Assembly (NCBI GenBank): GCA_946554335.1
Contig: CAMNSA010000003.1
Coordinates: forward strand, 186,001 to 250,000
Direction of reading: 5' to 3'
From: an uncultured Neglectibacter sp.
Lineage (GTDB): Bacteria; Bacillota; Clostridia; Oscillospirales; Acutalibacteraceae
DNA: 64,000 nucleotides
Part shown: piece by piece, positions 29,402 to 38,356 of the stretch
How the letters are laid out: every line of letters starts with the position of its first letter
Numbering within the stretch: the first letter of the stretch is position 1
Program-made: the position numbers and the translations under genes
Notes under the pieces: model-generated
Told to the model about the DNA's origin: nothing
Seen by the model: the letters and a program-made list of their open reading frames with translations, nothing else
Databases searched by the model: none

Positions 29402-30556
29402 TCACACCGTCGTTTCTTTTTCTGAAATTTGTTCCACCGGCTCCGGAAAAACGCTTCCGTTTTCCACCCGAAAACGAAGGCCGGTTTTCATCAGATCTAC
29501 CGTTTCCGGGCTGCAGCAGGTCAGAAATACCTGGCGGCCGTGAAGATGGTTTAACAGATAATCCTGGCGGCTTTGATCCAACTCGCTCATCACATCGTCC
29601 AGCAGGATGACCGGCGCCTCTCCGGTCAGCTCGGAAAGCAGCTGGGCTTCCGAAAGCTTCAGGGCCAATACCGCGCTTCTCTGCTGTCCCTGGGATCCGT
29701 AAATTCTGGCGGAAATGCCGTTTAAAACGATCTCCATATCATCCCGGTGGGGTCCCATAGAGGTAAAGCCCGAACGAATATCAGAACGCCTGGTCCTGAA
29801 AAGCTCTTCCAAAAACTGAGCTTCTGCCTGGGAGGCAGTAAAGTTTTCCACAAGATTTTTGACGGATGGGGAATATTGCAGATCAATGGTTTCCTTATTC
29901 TGAGAGATCCCCTTATAAACACTTCTTACTTTTGGCGTCAGCTTTGAAAGGTAGTTCTGCCGCTCCTCCATCACCTCGCCTCCAAGTTTTGCCAGGCGGG
30001 CGTCCCAAACATCCAGGGTATCCTCCAGCTCCGGATATCTTAAAATATCCTTTAAAAGGGCGTTCCTCTGAAGCAGAGAACGGTTATAAACGCTGAGAAG
30101 CTTTGGAAAGGATGGCTTTAACTGGCACAAAGCGCCGTCAATAAAGCTCCTTCTCCGGGAAGGACCCTCTTTCACCAGCAGCAGGTGCTCAGGAGAGAAA
30201 ATCACAGCGCAGACCTTTCCAATCAAAGCGGAGCCTGTCTTTTTCACAACCCCGTTAATGACGGAGTTTCTTCTCCCATTTTCGATATTCAAACGCAGAG
30301 ACTGCTCTCTGCCCTCACTGTAAAGATCCATGGAAAGGGCGCAGAAGGAAGCGTTTTCTCCATTTTGAAGCTTTGGAAGTTCCCCGTCCTTGGCTCCACG
30401 AAAGGAATGACCGCCGGTAAAAAGCCAAAGAGCTTCCAACAGATTTGTCTTTCCTTGGGCGTTTTCCCCGTAGATCACATTGACTCCTTCACAGGGAAAC
30501 AGCTCTTCTTCCGCTAAATTTCTGAAATTTCTCGCAGCCAGCCTGAGCACGCGCAT
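29402..30556 (-). CDS. recF: DNA replication and repair protein RecF
   Basis: A 384-residue SMC-like ATPase that helps load RecA at gaps and aids fork restart. Walker A is GENAQGKTNLLEA (near residue 30); the signature-like segment is SQGQQRSAVLALKLSEA; Walker B is PVILLDDVMSELD; HGRQVFLTC lies near the end. Start ATG 30556 gives MRVLRLAARNFRN, the usual entry. It sits between yaaA and remB in the conserved dnaA-dnaN-yaaA-recF order. Length is slightly above the 365-370 norm. Confidence 0.96.
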   Translation of the reverse strand: MRVLRLAARNFRNLAEEELFPCEGVNVIYGENAQGKTNLLEALWLFTGGHSFRGAKDGELPKLQNGENASFCALSMDLYSEGREQSLRLNIENGRRNSVINGVVKKTGSALIGKVCAVIFSPEHLLLVKEGPSRRRSFIDGALCQLKPSFPKLLSVYNRSLLQRNALLKDILRYPELEDTLDVWDARLAKLGGEVMEERQNYLSKLTPKVRSVYKGISQNKETIDLQYSPSVKNLVENFTASQAEAQFLEELFRTRRSDIRSGFTSMGPHRDDMEIVLNGISARIYGSQGQQRSAVLALKLSEAQLLSELTGEAPVILLDDVMSELDQSRQDYLLNHLHGRQVFLTCCSPETVDLMKTGLRFRVENGSVFPEPVEQISEKETTV

Positions 30557-30588
30557 GCCTTTTAAAAATCCTTTCTTAAAGCAGGAAG

Positions 30589-30795
30589 CTACTGCACGCG
30601 GAAGGACCGCTCCAAATAGGTGACCTCATCGCCGGAAAAAAGCTTTTTTCCCCGCATCGTACACACCTGGCCATTTACCGAAACCTTTCCCATTTGAATC
30701 AGGACCTTTGCCTGCCCGCCGGTATCTACCATTCCCGTCAGCTTTAGAAACGCGTCCAGACGGATAAAGGAAGTTGTGATCTTGATCTCTTCCAT
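30589..30795 (-). CDS. yaaA: S4-domain RNA-binding protein YaaA
   Basis: A 68-residue S4 domain: [32 protein letters not shown] is the fold's core and [11 protein letters not shown] the end. YaaA proteins are encoded between dnaN and recF across Firmicutes, as here, and are linked to ribosome assembly. The start has an upstream AAAGAG-type site and lies 27 bases after dnaN. Confidence 0.92.
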   Translation of the reverse strand: MEEIKITTSFIRLDAFLKLTGMVDTGGQAKVLIQMGKVSVNGQVCTMRGKKLFSGDEVTYLERSFRVQ

Positions 30796-30822
30796 GCTCT
30801 CTCACTTTCCGAAACAGAATCC

Positions 30823-31926
30823 TCAATCGTTTTTCAAACGCACCGGAAGCACCAGGAACAAGAAGTTTTCTCCTTCTTTCGGCAGGATCTTCATGGGGCT
30901 CAAGGGGCCGCCCAACTGAATTTTTACCTCGTCACATTCCGTATTGCGCAGAGCTTCCAAAAGATAGCGGTTATTAAAGCCGATCTCCACAGGGTCCCCC
31001 TTGCTTTCCACATGGATCTGGTCGCTGGCTCTTCCCATGGAGGTCGTACAGCTGAACTTTACCTCACTCTCCTGGAACTGGCAGCGCACAGGGCTCTTCA
31101 GCCGGTCGGTGATCAAAAGGGAGACGCGCTCCACACTTTCGATGGCTTCTCTGGTACGCAGGATCACCTCTGTCTTGCTGTCCGGCGGGATGGCCGCCTT
31201 ATAGTTGAGGAATTCTCCCTCCAGTAAGCTGGAGATAACGGTATAATGATCAATCTTAAAGAGAATATGCCGTTTTCCTGCGGCGATCTCAACAGGCTCG
31301 TCGCTGTCCTTCAAAAGTTTCAGAATTTCGCCCAAAGCCTTTCCGGGCACCACGAAGGAAAGCTCCTCCTGGAGACCAACGGGCTCCGTACGCTTGGCAA
31401 GCCGGTAGCCGTCCACCGACACCACATCCAACATTCCACCCTCCAGATGGAACATACTGCCCTGATGGATGGGCTTTGCATCACTTTCCGCCACGGCAAA
31501 AAGAGTTTGACGAATCATGCTTTTCAACAGGGAAGATGGCAGCAGCACAGAAGAAAAGTCTGTGAGCTTCGGGAGCTCCGGAAATTCTTCTGCCGGAATT
31601 CCGATGATTGTGAATTTACTGTATCCGCTTTCAATAGAAGTCATGTTTTTTTCATCTACAGCAATAGAGACGGTTTCATCCGGAATTTTTCTTACAATGT
31701 CTGAAAAAAGTCTGGCGCTGAGCACAGCTTTTCCGGTTTCTGAAACCTTCGCAGGAATTACGGTGGTAATGCCAAGTTCCAGATCGTATGCGCATAGCTC
31801 CAGGCCCTCTTGACCTGCGGTCAGCAGGATCCCTTCCAAGGCGGGAATGGAAGTTTTGGTAGACACCGCTCTTTGGATATTGGTGACGGCCTCTGTAATG
31901 TCGCTTTTATTCACTGTAAATTTCAT
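30823..31926 (-). CDS. dnaN: DNA polymerase III beta sliding clamp
   Basis: A 367-residue clamp protein of three similar domains that forms the dimeric ring around DNA. Signs are MKFTVNKSDITEAVTNIQRAVS, LELCAYDLELGITTVIPA, EEFPELPKLTDFSSVLLPSSLLKSMIRQTLFAVAESD, VSVDGYRLAKRTEPV, and the terminal VLPVRLKND in place of the usual MPMRL. It follows dnaA by 234 bases; that gap carries the origin signals. Confidence 0.97.
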   Translation of the reverse strand: MKFTVNKSDITEAVTNIQRAVSTKTSIPALEGILLTAGQEGLELCAYDLELGITTVIPAKVSETGKAVLSARLFSDIVRKIPDETVSIAVDEKNMTSIESGYSKFTIIGIPAEEFPELPKLTDFSSVLLPSSLLKSMIRQTLFAVAESDAKPIHQGSMFHLEGGMLDVVSVDGYRLAKRTEPVGLQEELSFVVPGKALGEILKLLKDSDEPVEIAAGKRHILFKIDHYTVISSLLEGEFLNYKAAIPPDSKTEVILRTREAIESVERVSLLITDRLKSPVRCQFQESEVKFSCTTSMGRASDQIHVESKGDPVEIGFNNRYLLEALRNTECDEVKIQLGGPLSPMKILPKEGENFLFLVLPVRLKND

Positions 31927-31935
31927 AGAGATGGT

Positions 31936-32012
31936 CCTCGCTTTTTCTTTTTTTATTTCTCAAGATATGATTGATTTAGAAGTAATATTAGTGACGGTGG
32001 ATTTGTGGAAAG
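31936..32012 (-). other. Candidate origin unwinding region (oriC, dnaA-dnaN gap)
   Basis: Read on the minus strand from dnaA to dnaN: a DnaA-box-like CTTTCCACA (32004-32012), a GC cluster CCACCGTCAC (31991-32000), triplet-like ACTAATATTACTTCTAAATC (about 31974-31993), then an A-rich tract (31937-31959). This order matches the B. subtilis basal unwinding system of DnaA boxes, GC cluster, DnaA-trios and AT tract. Further box-like words (TTTTCCACT at 32150-32158) lie nearer dnaA. No perfect TTATCCACA is present, so spacing and function need testing. Confidence 0.65.
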
Positions 32013-32160
32013 CTTTTGGATCCATAGAAAAACCGGGAGATAGGAGAAAATAAGTTTTTCAACAGGAGTGTGAAAAGAAAGGGAAAAGAGTGGAGAAAAA
32101 ATCTTCTTTACACCTCGCGTGGAATCCTGTTGGTGGAATGTGAAAAAAAAGTGGAAAAGC

Positions 32161-33471
32161 TTATCTGTCCCGAATGTTTTTGATGATGTCCTCAACGGTG
32201 GCTCTCAGCTGAGAATCTTTTTTCATATTTTTCTCCATCTGGTGCATGGAGTATACCACCGTAGAATGGTCTCTTCCGCCGAAGGTCTCACCGATTTCCA
32301 TCATGGACATCTGGGTGATCTCTCTTACAATGTACATGGATACCTGACGGGCGGCGGAGATTTTCGCGCTTCTTTTCTGAGAGCGGATATCTTCCGGAGA
32401 GATCCCTCCGTAGGTGCGGGAAACCTCTTCAATGATCTTGTCCACCGTAATGGGCGTAGGCTGATCATTATTGATAATATCGCTGATCGCGGCCTGGGCG
32501 GTAGCCACATTGATGGGTTTCTCTTCCAAAAGATAGAAGGCACGAAGCTTTTTGACCGCTCCTTCCAGCTGACGAATATTATTTTTCACCTTATTTGCCA
32601 TGTATTCGCACACATTGTCCGGGATCTCAAAGCCCAAAGAGTCCGCTTTTCTGGTGATGATAGCGATGCGGGTCTCGAAATCAGGGGGCTGGATATCCGC
32701 GGTAAGGCCCCACTCAAAACGGGTCTTTAAACGGTCATCCAGCGTGGCGATATCCTTGGGAGGCCGGTCAGAGGTGAGTACGATCTGTTTTTTTGCCTCA
32801 TAAAGAGTGTTGAAGGTGTGGAAGAACTCTTCCTGTGTAGATTCCTTGCCGGCGATAAACTGGATATCGTCCACCAAAAGCAGATCCGTGTGCCGGTATT
32901 TCTCGCGGAAAGCGGCGGTAGTTCCGCTTTTGATGGATTCGATCATCTGATTGGTAAAATCGTCACCCTTAATATATAGGATAGAGATCTGGGGAAACTT
33001 TTTCTGGACCTCATTGAAAATGGCGTAGAGCAGATGGGTTTTTCCCAGCCCGGAATTTCCGTAAATAAAGAGGGGATTATAAAGCATTGCGGGCTTTGTG
33101 GCCACAGCCAAACACGCCGCATGGGCGAATCGATTGGAGGAGCCTACGACGAAAGACTGGAAGGTGAGATCAAAATTTCCGGGAGCGTTCTCCGTTTTCT
33201 CCGTTTCCTTTTTCAGCTCTTCCCGAACGCAGATGGAAAACTCGATTTTTGAGCCAAATACGCTTTCAAAGGCCTCCTGTAACAGATCGCTGTAGCAGCG
33301 AAGAAGCGTTTGCTTATGAAATTCATTGGGCGCCTCTACAACGGCGACCCCGTCGGTAAAATCAAGAGAGACGGGCTTCAGCCTGTTAAACCAGGTTTTG
33401 TACGCAACCTCTGTGATTTTCCCTTTGCAGTAATCGCAGATTAATTCCCAGGCCTGTTCAAATGAATCCAA
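32161..33471 (-). CDS. dnaA: Chromosomal replication initiator DnaA
   Basis: A 436-residue AAA+ initiator that binds DnaA boxes and melts the origin. Domain I is the first 80 residues (FEQAWELICDYCKGKITEVAYKTWF); Walker A is GNSGLGKTHLL; Walker B is LLLVDDIQF; sensor and arginine-finger segments follow (TSDRPPKDIATLDDRLKTRFEWGL), and domain IV ends with the helix-turn-helix GETFGGRDHSTVVYS. The start is TTG 33471 (MDSFEQAWE), placed by GGAGGG seven bases upstream. Genes diverge from here: dnaN side leftward, rpmH side rightward. Confidence 0.97.
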   Translation of the reverse strand: MDSFEQAWELICDYCKGKITEVAYKTWFNRLKPVSLDFTDGVAVVEAPNEFHKQTLLRCYSDLLQEAFESVFGSKIEFSICVREELKKETEKTENAPGNFDLTFQSFVVGSSNRFAHAACLAVATKPAMLYNPLFIYGNSGLGKTHLLYAIFNEVQKKFPQISILYIKGDDFTNQMIESIKSGTTAAFREKYRHTDLLLVDDIQFIAGKESTQEEFFHTFNTLYEAKKQIVLTSDRPPKDIATLDDRLKTRFEWGLTADIQPPDFETRIAIITRKADSLGFEIPDNVCEYMANKVKNNIRQLEGAVKKLRAFYLLEEKPINVATAQAAISDIINNDQPTPITVDKIIEEVSRTYGGISPEDIRSQKRSAKISAARQVSMYIVREITQMSMMEIGETFGGRDHSTVVYSMHQMEKNMKKDSQLRATVEDIIKNIRDR

Positions 33472-33879
33472 GATGTACCCTCCAAGCAAGAAATAATGAA
33501 GAACTCTAACCCCAGTAAACAAAAAAACTAAAATAAAAGCATTTTTGCGGCAGCGATTGCAGGGATCCGGTAAGCTCGATAAAAATGCCGTTTTCCGTAA
33601 TTTCAGAAAAAGAAGCCTTTTTGCGGTTCAAATTTTTTACGGCTTCTGAGACGTTTAAAAAAGTGGATATGATCAGACCCATTATAGCATACGGAGGGGG
33701 TTATTTCAAATTTTTTTCTGGAAAAGGTCAAAGAGAAAAAACAGGATAAAACTACTATAGGTAGTATAGAAACAATGATTTTACCCAAAAGATAGAAAAT
33801 TTTTAAAAAGGCGGGGGAGGACAGAGCGAAAAAAAAAGAAAAAACAGGAGAAAATGGCTCTGGGCCGAAAAAAATTATG
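33472..33879. other. dnaA-rpmH divergent intergenic region (second part of oriC, likely)
   Basis: About 480 bases separate dnaA from rpmH; this is the part before the rpmH promoter. It is very A/T-rich and has no gene. Seen features: GCATTTTT/AAAAATGC (about 33539-33590), an AGAAGCC/GGCTTCT hairpin (33611-33647), and a box-like AGTGGATAT (33662-33670). DnaA boxes are poor compared with B. subtilis incA/incB, so a bipartite origin is plausible but not shown. Confidence 0.4.
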
Positions 33880-33909
33880 TTGACAGAGAGATAAGCTTTA
33901 CGCTATAAT
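33880..33909 (+). promoter_or_regulatory. Promoter of rpmH
   Basis: TTGACA (33880-33885), 18-base spacer, perfect TATAAT (33904-33909), 45 bases before the rpmH start. Confidence 0.85.
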
Positions 33910-33953
33910 ATCAAATTGCAAGGTAAGTTACTCCCGAAAGGAGGGTTTTTAGG

Positions 33954-34088
33954 ATGCTGAGAACATATCAGCCGAAGAAGCTCCACAGAAAGAAGGAGCA
34001 CGGATTCAGAAAGAGAATGTCTGACAGGAATGGACGCAAGGTACTTGCACGCCGCAGAGCAAAGGGCAGAGCACGTCTTTCTTATTGA
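33954..34088 (+). CDS. rpmH: 50S ribosomal protein L34
   Basis: A 44-residue protein that reads [20 protein letters not shown] in its first half and ends [12 protein letters not shown]; both are diagnostic for L34. The ATG follows AAAGGAGGG at good spacing and a consensus promoter. It is the first gene of the rightward dnaA-flanking block and precedes rnpA as in nearly all bacteria. Confidence 0.98.
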   Translation: MLRTYQPKKLHRKKEHGFRKRMSDRNGRKVLARRRAKGRARLSY

Positions 34089-34098
34089 CGACGGTTTT

Positions 34099-34127
34099 AA
34101 AGGTCACCTGAGCGTGGCCTTTCTTTG
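34099..34127 (+). terminator. Terminator-like hairpin between rpmH and rnpA
   Basis: Nine-pair stem AAAGGTCAC/GTGGCCTTT (34099-34107, 34114-34122) followed by CTTTGTT. Probably partial termination that makes rpmH mRNA more abundant than rnpA. Confidence 0.5.
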
Positions 34128-34150
34128 TTATGTAGGTATCAGACAAAAAC

Positions 34151-34510
34151 ATGGAAAAAATTACTTCAATCTGCAGAAACAATGATTTCAGAAGGATCTA
34201 TCAAAGGGGAAAGAGCGTCGTCAGTCCCCTTTTAGTAGTGTATGTTTGGAAAAACAGGACGGACGCTGTCCGAGTGGGGATCACCACCAGCAAGAAGATC
34301 GGAAACGCGGTGCGGCGCAATCGGGCGCGCAGAGTAATTCGGGAAGCGTTTTACTCGCTGCCCGCTGGAATCAAGGGCGGAGTGGATCTGGTGTTTGTAG
34401 CCAGAGGCCGCACCCCTTATGTGAAGAGCTATGAAGTGGGGCGGCAGATGGAAAAGGCCCTTGCTTGTGCCGGAGTACTGGAAAAGCCTGTAAGCAGGGA
34501 GAAACTGTGA
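34151..34510 (+). CDS. rnpA: Ribonuclease P protein component
   Basis: A 119-residue basic protein that assists the RNase P RNA in maturing tRNA 5' ends. The motif [13 protein letters not shown] is the family's RNR signature, with [13 protein letters not shown] before it and [11 protein letters not shown] after. [22 protein letters not shown] is the typical entry. The stop overlaps the yidD start. RNase P RNA is not in this window. Confidence 0.96.
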   Translation: MEKITSICRNNDFRRIYQRGKSVVSPLLVVYVWKNRTDAVRVGITTSKKIGNAVRRNRARRVIREAFYSLPAGIKGGVDLVFVARGRTPYVKSYEVGRQMEKALACAGVLEKPVSREKL

Positions 34511-34743
34511 TGAAAGGGCTGCTCATCAGGTTGATCCGTTTTTACCGATCGGCTATCTCTCCCAAAAAGCCGGCGATGTGCAGATATATTCCCACCTGTT
34601 CAGAATATGGGCTCACGGCCATTGAACGATTCGGCGCCTTCAAGGGAGGCGCTTTGACGCTCTGGAGGATCCTCAGGTGTAATCCGCTGAGCAAGGGAGG
34701 ATACGATCCCGTTCCGGAGAAAAAAGAAAAAAAGGGCCGGTAG
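34510..34743 (+). CDS. yidD: Membrane protein insertion efficiency factor YidD
   Basis: A 77-residue membrane-associated protein. The conserved core [32 protein letters not shown] and [17 protein letters not shown] is intact, including the CSEY cysteine. It overlaps the rnpA stop by one base and precedes yidC, the order seen in most bacteria; it is thought to help YidC insert proteins. Confidence 0.95.
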   Translation: MKGLLIRLIRFYRSAISPKKPAMCRYIPTCSEYGLTAIERFGAFKGGALTLWRILRCNPLSKGGYDPVPEKKEKKGR

Positions 34744-34771
34744 GGCCTAAGGATAGAGGAGCAAAACACGA

Positions 34772-35854
34772 ATGGGAATCTTTAATATCTTTGGCAGTAT
34801 TCTGGGCTATCTGCTTTGGTTTCTATATACGATTTTCCGCAACTACGGCGTAGCCATCATTCTGTTTACTATCATTTTGAAGCTCTTGCTGTTCCCCATG
34901 TCCATCAAGCAGCAGAAAAGCATGGCTTCTCAGGCAAAGATGGCGGAAAAACAGAAGGAGCTGCAGAAAAAGTACGCAAACAACAAGCAGAAGTACAATG
35001 AAGAGCTGGCAAAGCTCTATGAGAAAGAGGGCGTCAATCCCGGTTCCGGATGTCTGACCTCTCTGCTTCCCTTCCCCATTATGCTGGGAATCTATTATTC
35101 TGTCATTATGCCCCTTTCCAACACCCTGCATATTGCGAAAGAGGCCATTAACCAGGCCACCGAGTATATTTCCAAGATTCCGGGCATGGTATCCAACACC
35201 TCGGGGCTCTATTCCGAGCTGCAGATCATTCGGAATTTCGACGCCCTGAAGGAAAGTCTCATCACCTATTGTCCCAATTTCACGCCGGGGGATATTGAGA
35301 AGATGGAATCCTTCTCCAAGGGATTTAAATTCCTGGGGCTGGATCTTTTGGCCACTCCCCAGCAGGAAAGCTTTCTCTCATTTCTATGGATCATCCCTGT
35401 GCTCTCTTTAGTGACCAGCTTTGCCTATCAGTTCTATATGACCAGGACCTCTATGAACGGCGCCAGTCCTTCCGGCTGTATGAAGGTCATGACTTATGTA
35501 TTCCCGCTGTTAAGCGTGTACTGGGCGTACACTATGCCCGCCGCAGTAGGCTTTTACTGGGTCATTTCCTCTTTGACCAGCTGGGGGCAGAGCATTATCA
35601 CCAACCGCTATTTCAGCGTTCATCAAATGACGGCGCTAGCAGAAGCCAGACGGGCCTTATCGCTGGCGGAAAGCGAGGCGGCACTGCGGCCCCTTCCTGC
35701 CGCGCAGCAAAAGGAGATCGCGGATCGGATCGCCTCTTCCGTTCAGTCGAATACGGCGAAGGAAGCAAAACAGAAGCAGGTTCAGAAGAAATCCGGCAAA
35801 AAGCCGGGAAGCTCTTCTAAAAATACAACGAATTACCTGGGAAACAAAAAATGA
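34772..35854 (+). CDS. yidC: Membrane protein insertase YidC/Oxa1
   Basis: A 360-residue insertase. The first span (LLWFLYTIFRNYGVAIILFT) is followed by LLLFPMSIKQQKSMASQAKMAEKQKELQKKY, the cytoplasmic coiled-coil hairpin of Oxa1-type proteins, then four further spans, including PFPIMLGIYYSVIMPL and AAVGFYWVISSLTSW. No lipobox is present, unlike B. subtilis SpoIIIJ, and an internal segment of about 80 residues between the first and later spans is long. A basic tail (KQKQVQKKSGKKPGSSSKN) may contact ribosomes. Confidence 0.93.
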   Translation: MGIFNIFGSILGYLLWFLYTIFRNYGVAIILFTIILKLLLFPMSIKQQKSMASQAKMAEKQKELQKKYANNKQKYNEELAKLYEKEGVNPGSGCLTSLLPFPIMLGIYYSVIMPLSNTLHIAKEAINQATEYISKIPGMVSNTSGLYSELQIIRNFDALKESLITYCPNFTPGDIEKMESFSKGFKFLGLDLLATPQQESFLSFLWIIPVLSLVTSFAYQFYMTRTSMNGASPSGCMKVMTYVFPLLSVYWAYTMPAAVGFYWVISSLTSWGQSIITNRYFSVHQMTALAEARRALSLAESEAALRPLPAAQQKEIADRIASSVQSNTAKEAKQKQVQKKSGKKPGSSSKNTTNYLGNKK

Positions 35855-35907
35855 GGAAAGGGCATGTGAGTTTCCTGCCTTGTGACAGAAAGGAAAAGTG
35901 AATCGTT

Positions 35908-36744
35908 ATGACAAGAGAAGTAATTGCCACCGGTGAAACTGTTGAACTCGCCTTTGCTAATGCCTGCAAGGAGCTGGGCGTAGAAACCACTGACGCGGAG
36001 TTTGAAATTTTGGAAATGCCCACCAAAAAGACCTTCGGACTTTTTGGCGGGAGCCCTGCGAAGGTAAGAGCCTATTTGGAAGAGAATAATCCGGCCCAGG
36101 AAGCGGCGGAATACCTGAAAAAGATCCTCACGCAGATGGGCGTTCCCGATGTGGAGATCGAAATCAAAGAGGAGGAGGCCGGGGCGGCTCTCACCCTGAG
36201 CGGCGAGGATATTGGGTTTATCATCGGCCATCGGGGCGAAACTCTGGACGCGCTGCAGTACCTTTCCTCTCTGGTGGCGAACCATGTGGAGGAGTCTTAT
36301 TACCGGATCACTCTGGATGTGGGGAATTACCGGGAAAAGAGAAAAGAGACTTTGGAATCCCTGGGTAAGAAAATGGCCATGAGAGCGGTAAAAACCGGCA
36401 GAAATTCTTCCCTGGAGCCCATGAATCCCTATGAGAGAAGGATCATCCACACGGCGGTTCAGGCCGTGGAGGGCGCGAAATCCTGGAGCGAGGGAGAAGA
36501 CCTTGCCCGGCATGTTGTGATCGGCCCCGAGGGCGGGGAGCGCAATCCTCGCCGGGACAACCGCAGGCCGGGAGGAAGAGACTCCCGCCGGGGTTACGAC
36601 AGGGGAGGTTACGACAGAGACCGCAGGGGTTCCCGCCCTTCCCACAGCAGCAATTTCCGGACGGAAACAGCCCCTCGTCCGGAAGGCCCTAAATCTGACG
36701 ACCCCACAGCGCCGATCTATGGGAAGATCGAAGTAAAAAAATAA
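35908..36744 (+). CDS. jag: Jag/KhpB-type RNA-binding protein
   Basis: A 278-residue protein: an N-terminal Jag domain (residues 1-52; TGETVELAFANACKELGV, KKTFGLFGGSPAKV), a KH domain (about 85-145, IGFIIGHRGETLDALQYLSSLVAN), an R3H domain (about 150-205, MNPYERRIIHTAVQ), and a C-terminal RG/RGG-rich tail of some 65 residues (PGGRDSRRGYDRGGYDRDRR). The tail is absent from classical Jag and suggests extra RNA contacts. It follows yidC by 53 bases and ends in a terminator. Confidence 0.93.
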   Translation: MTREVIATGETVELAFANACKELGVETTDAEFEILEMPTKKTFGLFGGSPAKVRAYLEENNPAQEAAEYLKKILTQMGVPDVEIEIKEEEAGAALTLSGEDIGFIIGHRGETLDALQYLSSLVANHVEESYYRITLDVGNYREKRKETLESLGKKMAMRAVKTGRNSSLEPMNPYERRIIHTAVQAVEGAKSWSEGEDLARHVVIGPEGGERNPRRDNRRPGGRDSRRGYDRGGYDRDRRGSRPSHSSNFRTETAPRPEGPKSDDPTAPIYGKIEVKK

Positions 36745-36753
36745 GCTTTGCTT

Positions 36754-36785
36754 TTGGGCGGTCAAATGGGGCCGCCCAATTTTTC
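36754..36785 (+). terminator. Terminator of the rpmH-jag block
   Basis: Eight-pair TTGGGCGG/CCGCCCAA stem (36754-36761, 36772-36779), then TTTTTC. Confidence 0.75.
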
Positions 36786-36922
36786 TGCTGCTTTCTCCCA
36801 TCTTGGGGAAAACGGCGGAAAGAATACCTGAAAATCCGGCGTTGTCCGGCGGCTGAGAGCGGTCGGTTCTCTCTGTTTTGAGAGAAAGACAATGCGCTGC
36901 TTGAGAAGGAGAGGGGAATGTC

Positions 36923-38293
36923 ATGCAGGAAAAAACCATCGCGGCCATTTCTACTGCCCAGGCTCCGGGGGGGATCGGGATCGTGCGCCTCTCCGGCAAG
37001 GATTCCAGAGAGATCGCGGACCGGATCTTCCATTCCAAAAGCGGGAAAAGGGCGGCGCAAATGAAGGGCTATACCGCCAGCTTCGGCGCTGTTTACTCCC
37101 AAGACGGAGAAAAGCTGGACGACGCGGTCCTTTTGCTGTTTGCCGCTCCCAAAAGCTACACCGGAGAAGATGTGGTGGAGATCTCCTGCCATGGCGGGCT
37201 TTATATCACCCAGCGGGTTTTAAGAGAGGCGCTGCTTGCCGGTGCAAAACCTGCGGGGCCGGGAGAATTTACCCGGCGTGCCTTCCTTAACGGAAAGATC
37301 GATCTGACTCAGGCGGAGGCAGTGATGCAGATCATCAGCGCCGGAGGCGAAGAGGCGGCCAGAGCCGCTCAGGCTGTGGGAAGCGGCGCTCTTTCCAAAA
37401 GGATCGAAAAGATTAAGGAGGGGCTTTTTACGCTGGCCTCTCATCTCTCCGCCTGGGCGGATTTTCCGGAGGAGGAGGTTCCGGAGGTGGAGGAGGAAGA
37501 GCTGAGAGAGGGTCTGCATACGGCTAAAACCAACCTTTCAAAGCTGCTTCAAAGCTTTGATACCGGCAGGATTTTTCGGGAGGGCCTTGTCACGGTGATT
37601 GCCGGAAAACCCAACGGAGGAAAGTCCACTCTCATGAATTTGCTCACGGGCTTTGAACGCTCCATCGTGACTGAGTTTGCGGGAACCACCCGGGATGTGG
37701 TGGAGGAAACTGTGCTGCTGGGGGGAATTCCGCTGCGCCTGGCAGACACGGCGGGGATTCGGAAAACGGAGGATCCCGTGGAGACTATCGGAGTGGACTC
37801 CGCAAAAAAACGGATCGAGACCGCTCAGCTGGTTTTAGCGGTTTTTGACGGCTCCAAAGCGCTTTCCGAAGAAGACCTTGAACTGATGGAGAGTCTCAGG
37901 AGGACGCCTGCCATTGCGGTGGTAAACAAGGCGGATCTGCCTCTTCAGGCGGACCTGCCTCTCTTAAAGGAGAAATTTCCTTATCTTGTTTCTCTTTCCG
38001 CTTTGACCGGGGAAGGGATAGAGGAATTGGAAAAACAGCTGAAACACCTGCTGCAAACGGAAAATTTCCAGCCCTCCCAAGGGATCTTGTGTACAGAACG
38101 GCAGCGAAAGGACGCCCAAAAGGCGCTGGAGGCTCTGGAAGAGGGAGAAAAAGCTCTCAGCTTAGGTCTCACCTTTGACGCGGTGACAGTCTGTGTGGAG
38201 GACGCGCTTTCCGCTCTGTCTGCTTTGACCGGGGAGCATGTTTCTGAGGAGATCGTCGACCGGGTGTTTGAAGAATTCTGTGTGGGAAAATAG
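36923..38293 (+). CDS. mnmE: tRNA-modification GTPase MnmE
   Basis: A 456-residue GTPase that, with MnmG, installs cmnm5U at the wobble position of certain tRNAs. The folate-binding N-terminal domain (TIAAISTAQAPGGIGIVRLSG, PGEFTRRAFLNGKIDLTQAEA) is followed by a G domain with GKPNGGKST (usually GKPNVGKSS), DTAG, and NKAD. The C-terminal Cys motif is FCVGK at the end. ATG 36923 has GGAGAGGGG upstream. It starts a second block with the HAD gene and mnmG. Confidence 0.96.
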   Translation: MQEKTIAAISTAQAPGGIGIVRLSGKDSREIADRIFHSKSGKRAAQMKGYTASFGAVYSQDGEKLDDAVLLLFAAPKSYTGEDVVEISCHGGLYITQRVLREALLAGAKPAGPGEFTRRAFLNGKIDLTQAEAVMQIISAGGEEAARAAQAVGSGALSKRIEKIKEGLFTLASHLSAWADFPEEEVPEVEEEELREGLHTAKTNLSKLLQSFDTGRIFREGLVTVIAGKPNGGKSTLMNLLTGFERSIVTEFAGTTRDVVEETVLLGGIPLRLADTAGIRKTEDPVETIGVDSAKKRIETAQLVLAVFDGSKALSEEDLELMESLRRTPAIAVVNKADLPLQADLPLLKEKFPYLVSLSALTGEGIEELEKQLKHLLQTENFQPSQGILCTERQRKDAQKALEALEEGEKALSLGLTFDAVTVCVEDALSALSALTGEHVSEEIVDRVFEEFCVGK

Positions 38294-38356
38294 GCGCTAA
38301 GCGCGGAGCTGGAGATCCGGAGTATCAGCGCTTTTGCTTCATGGGAAGGAGAAGGC

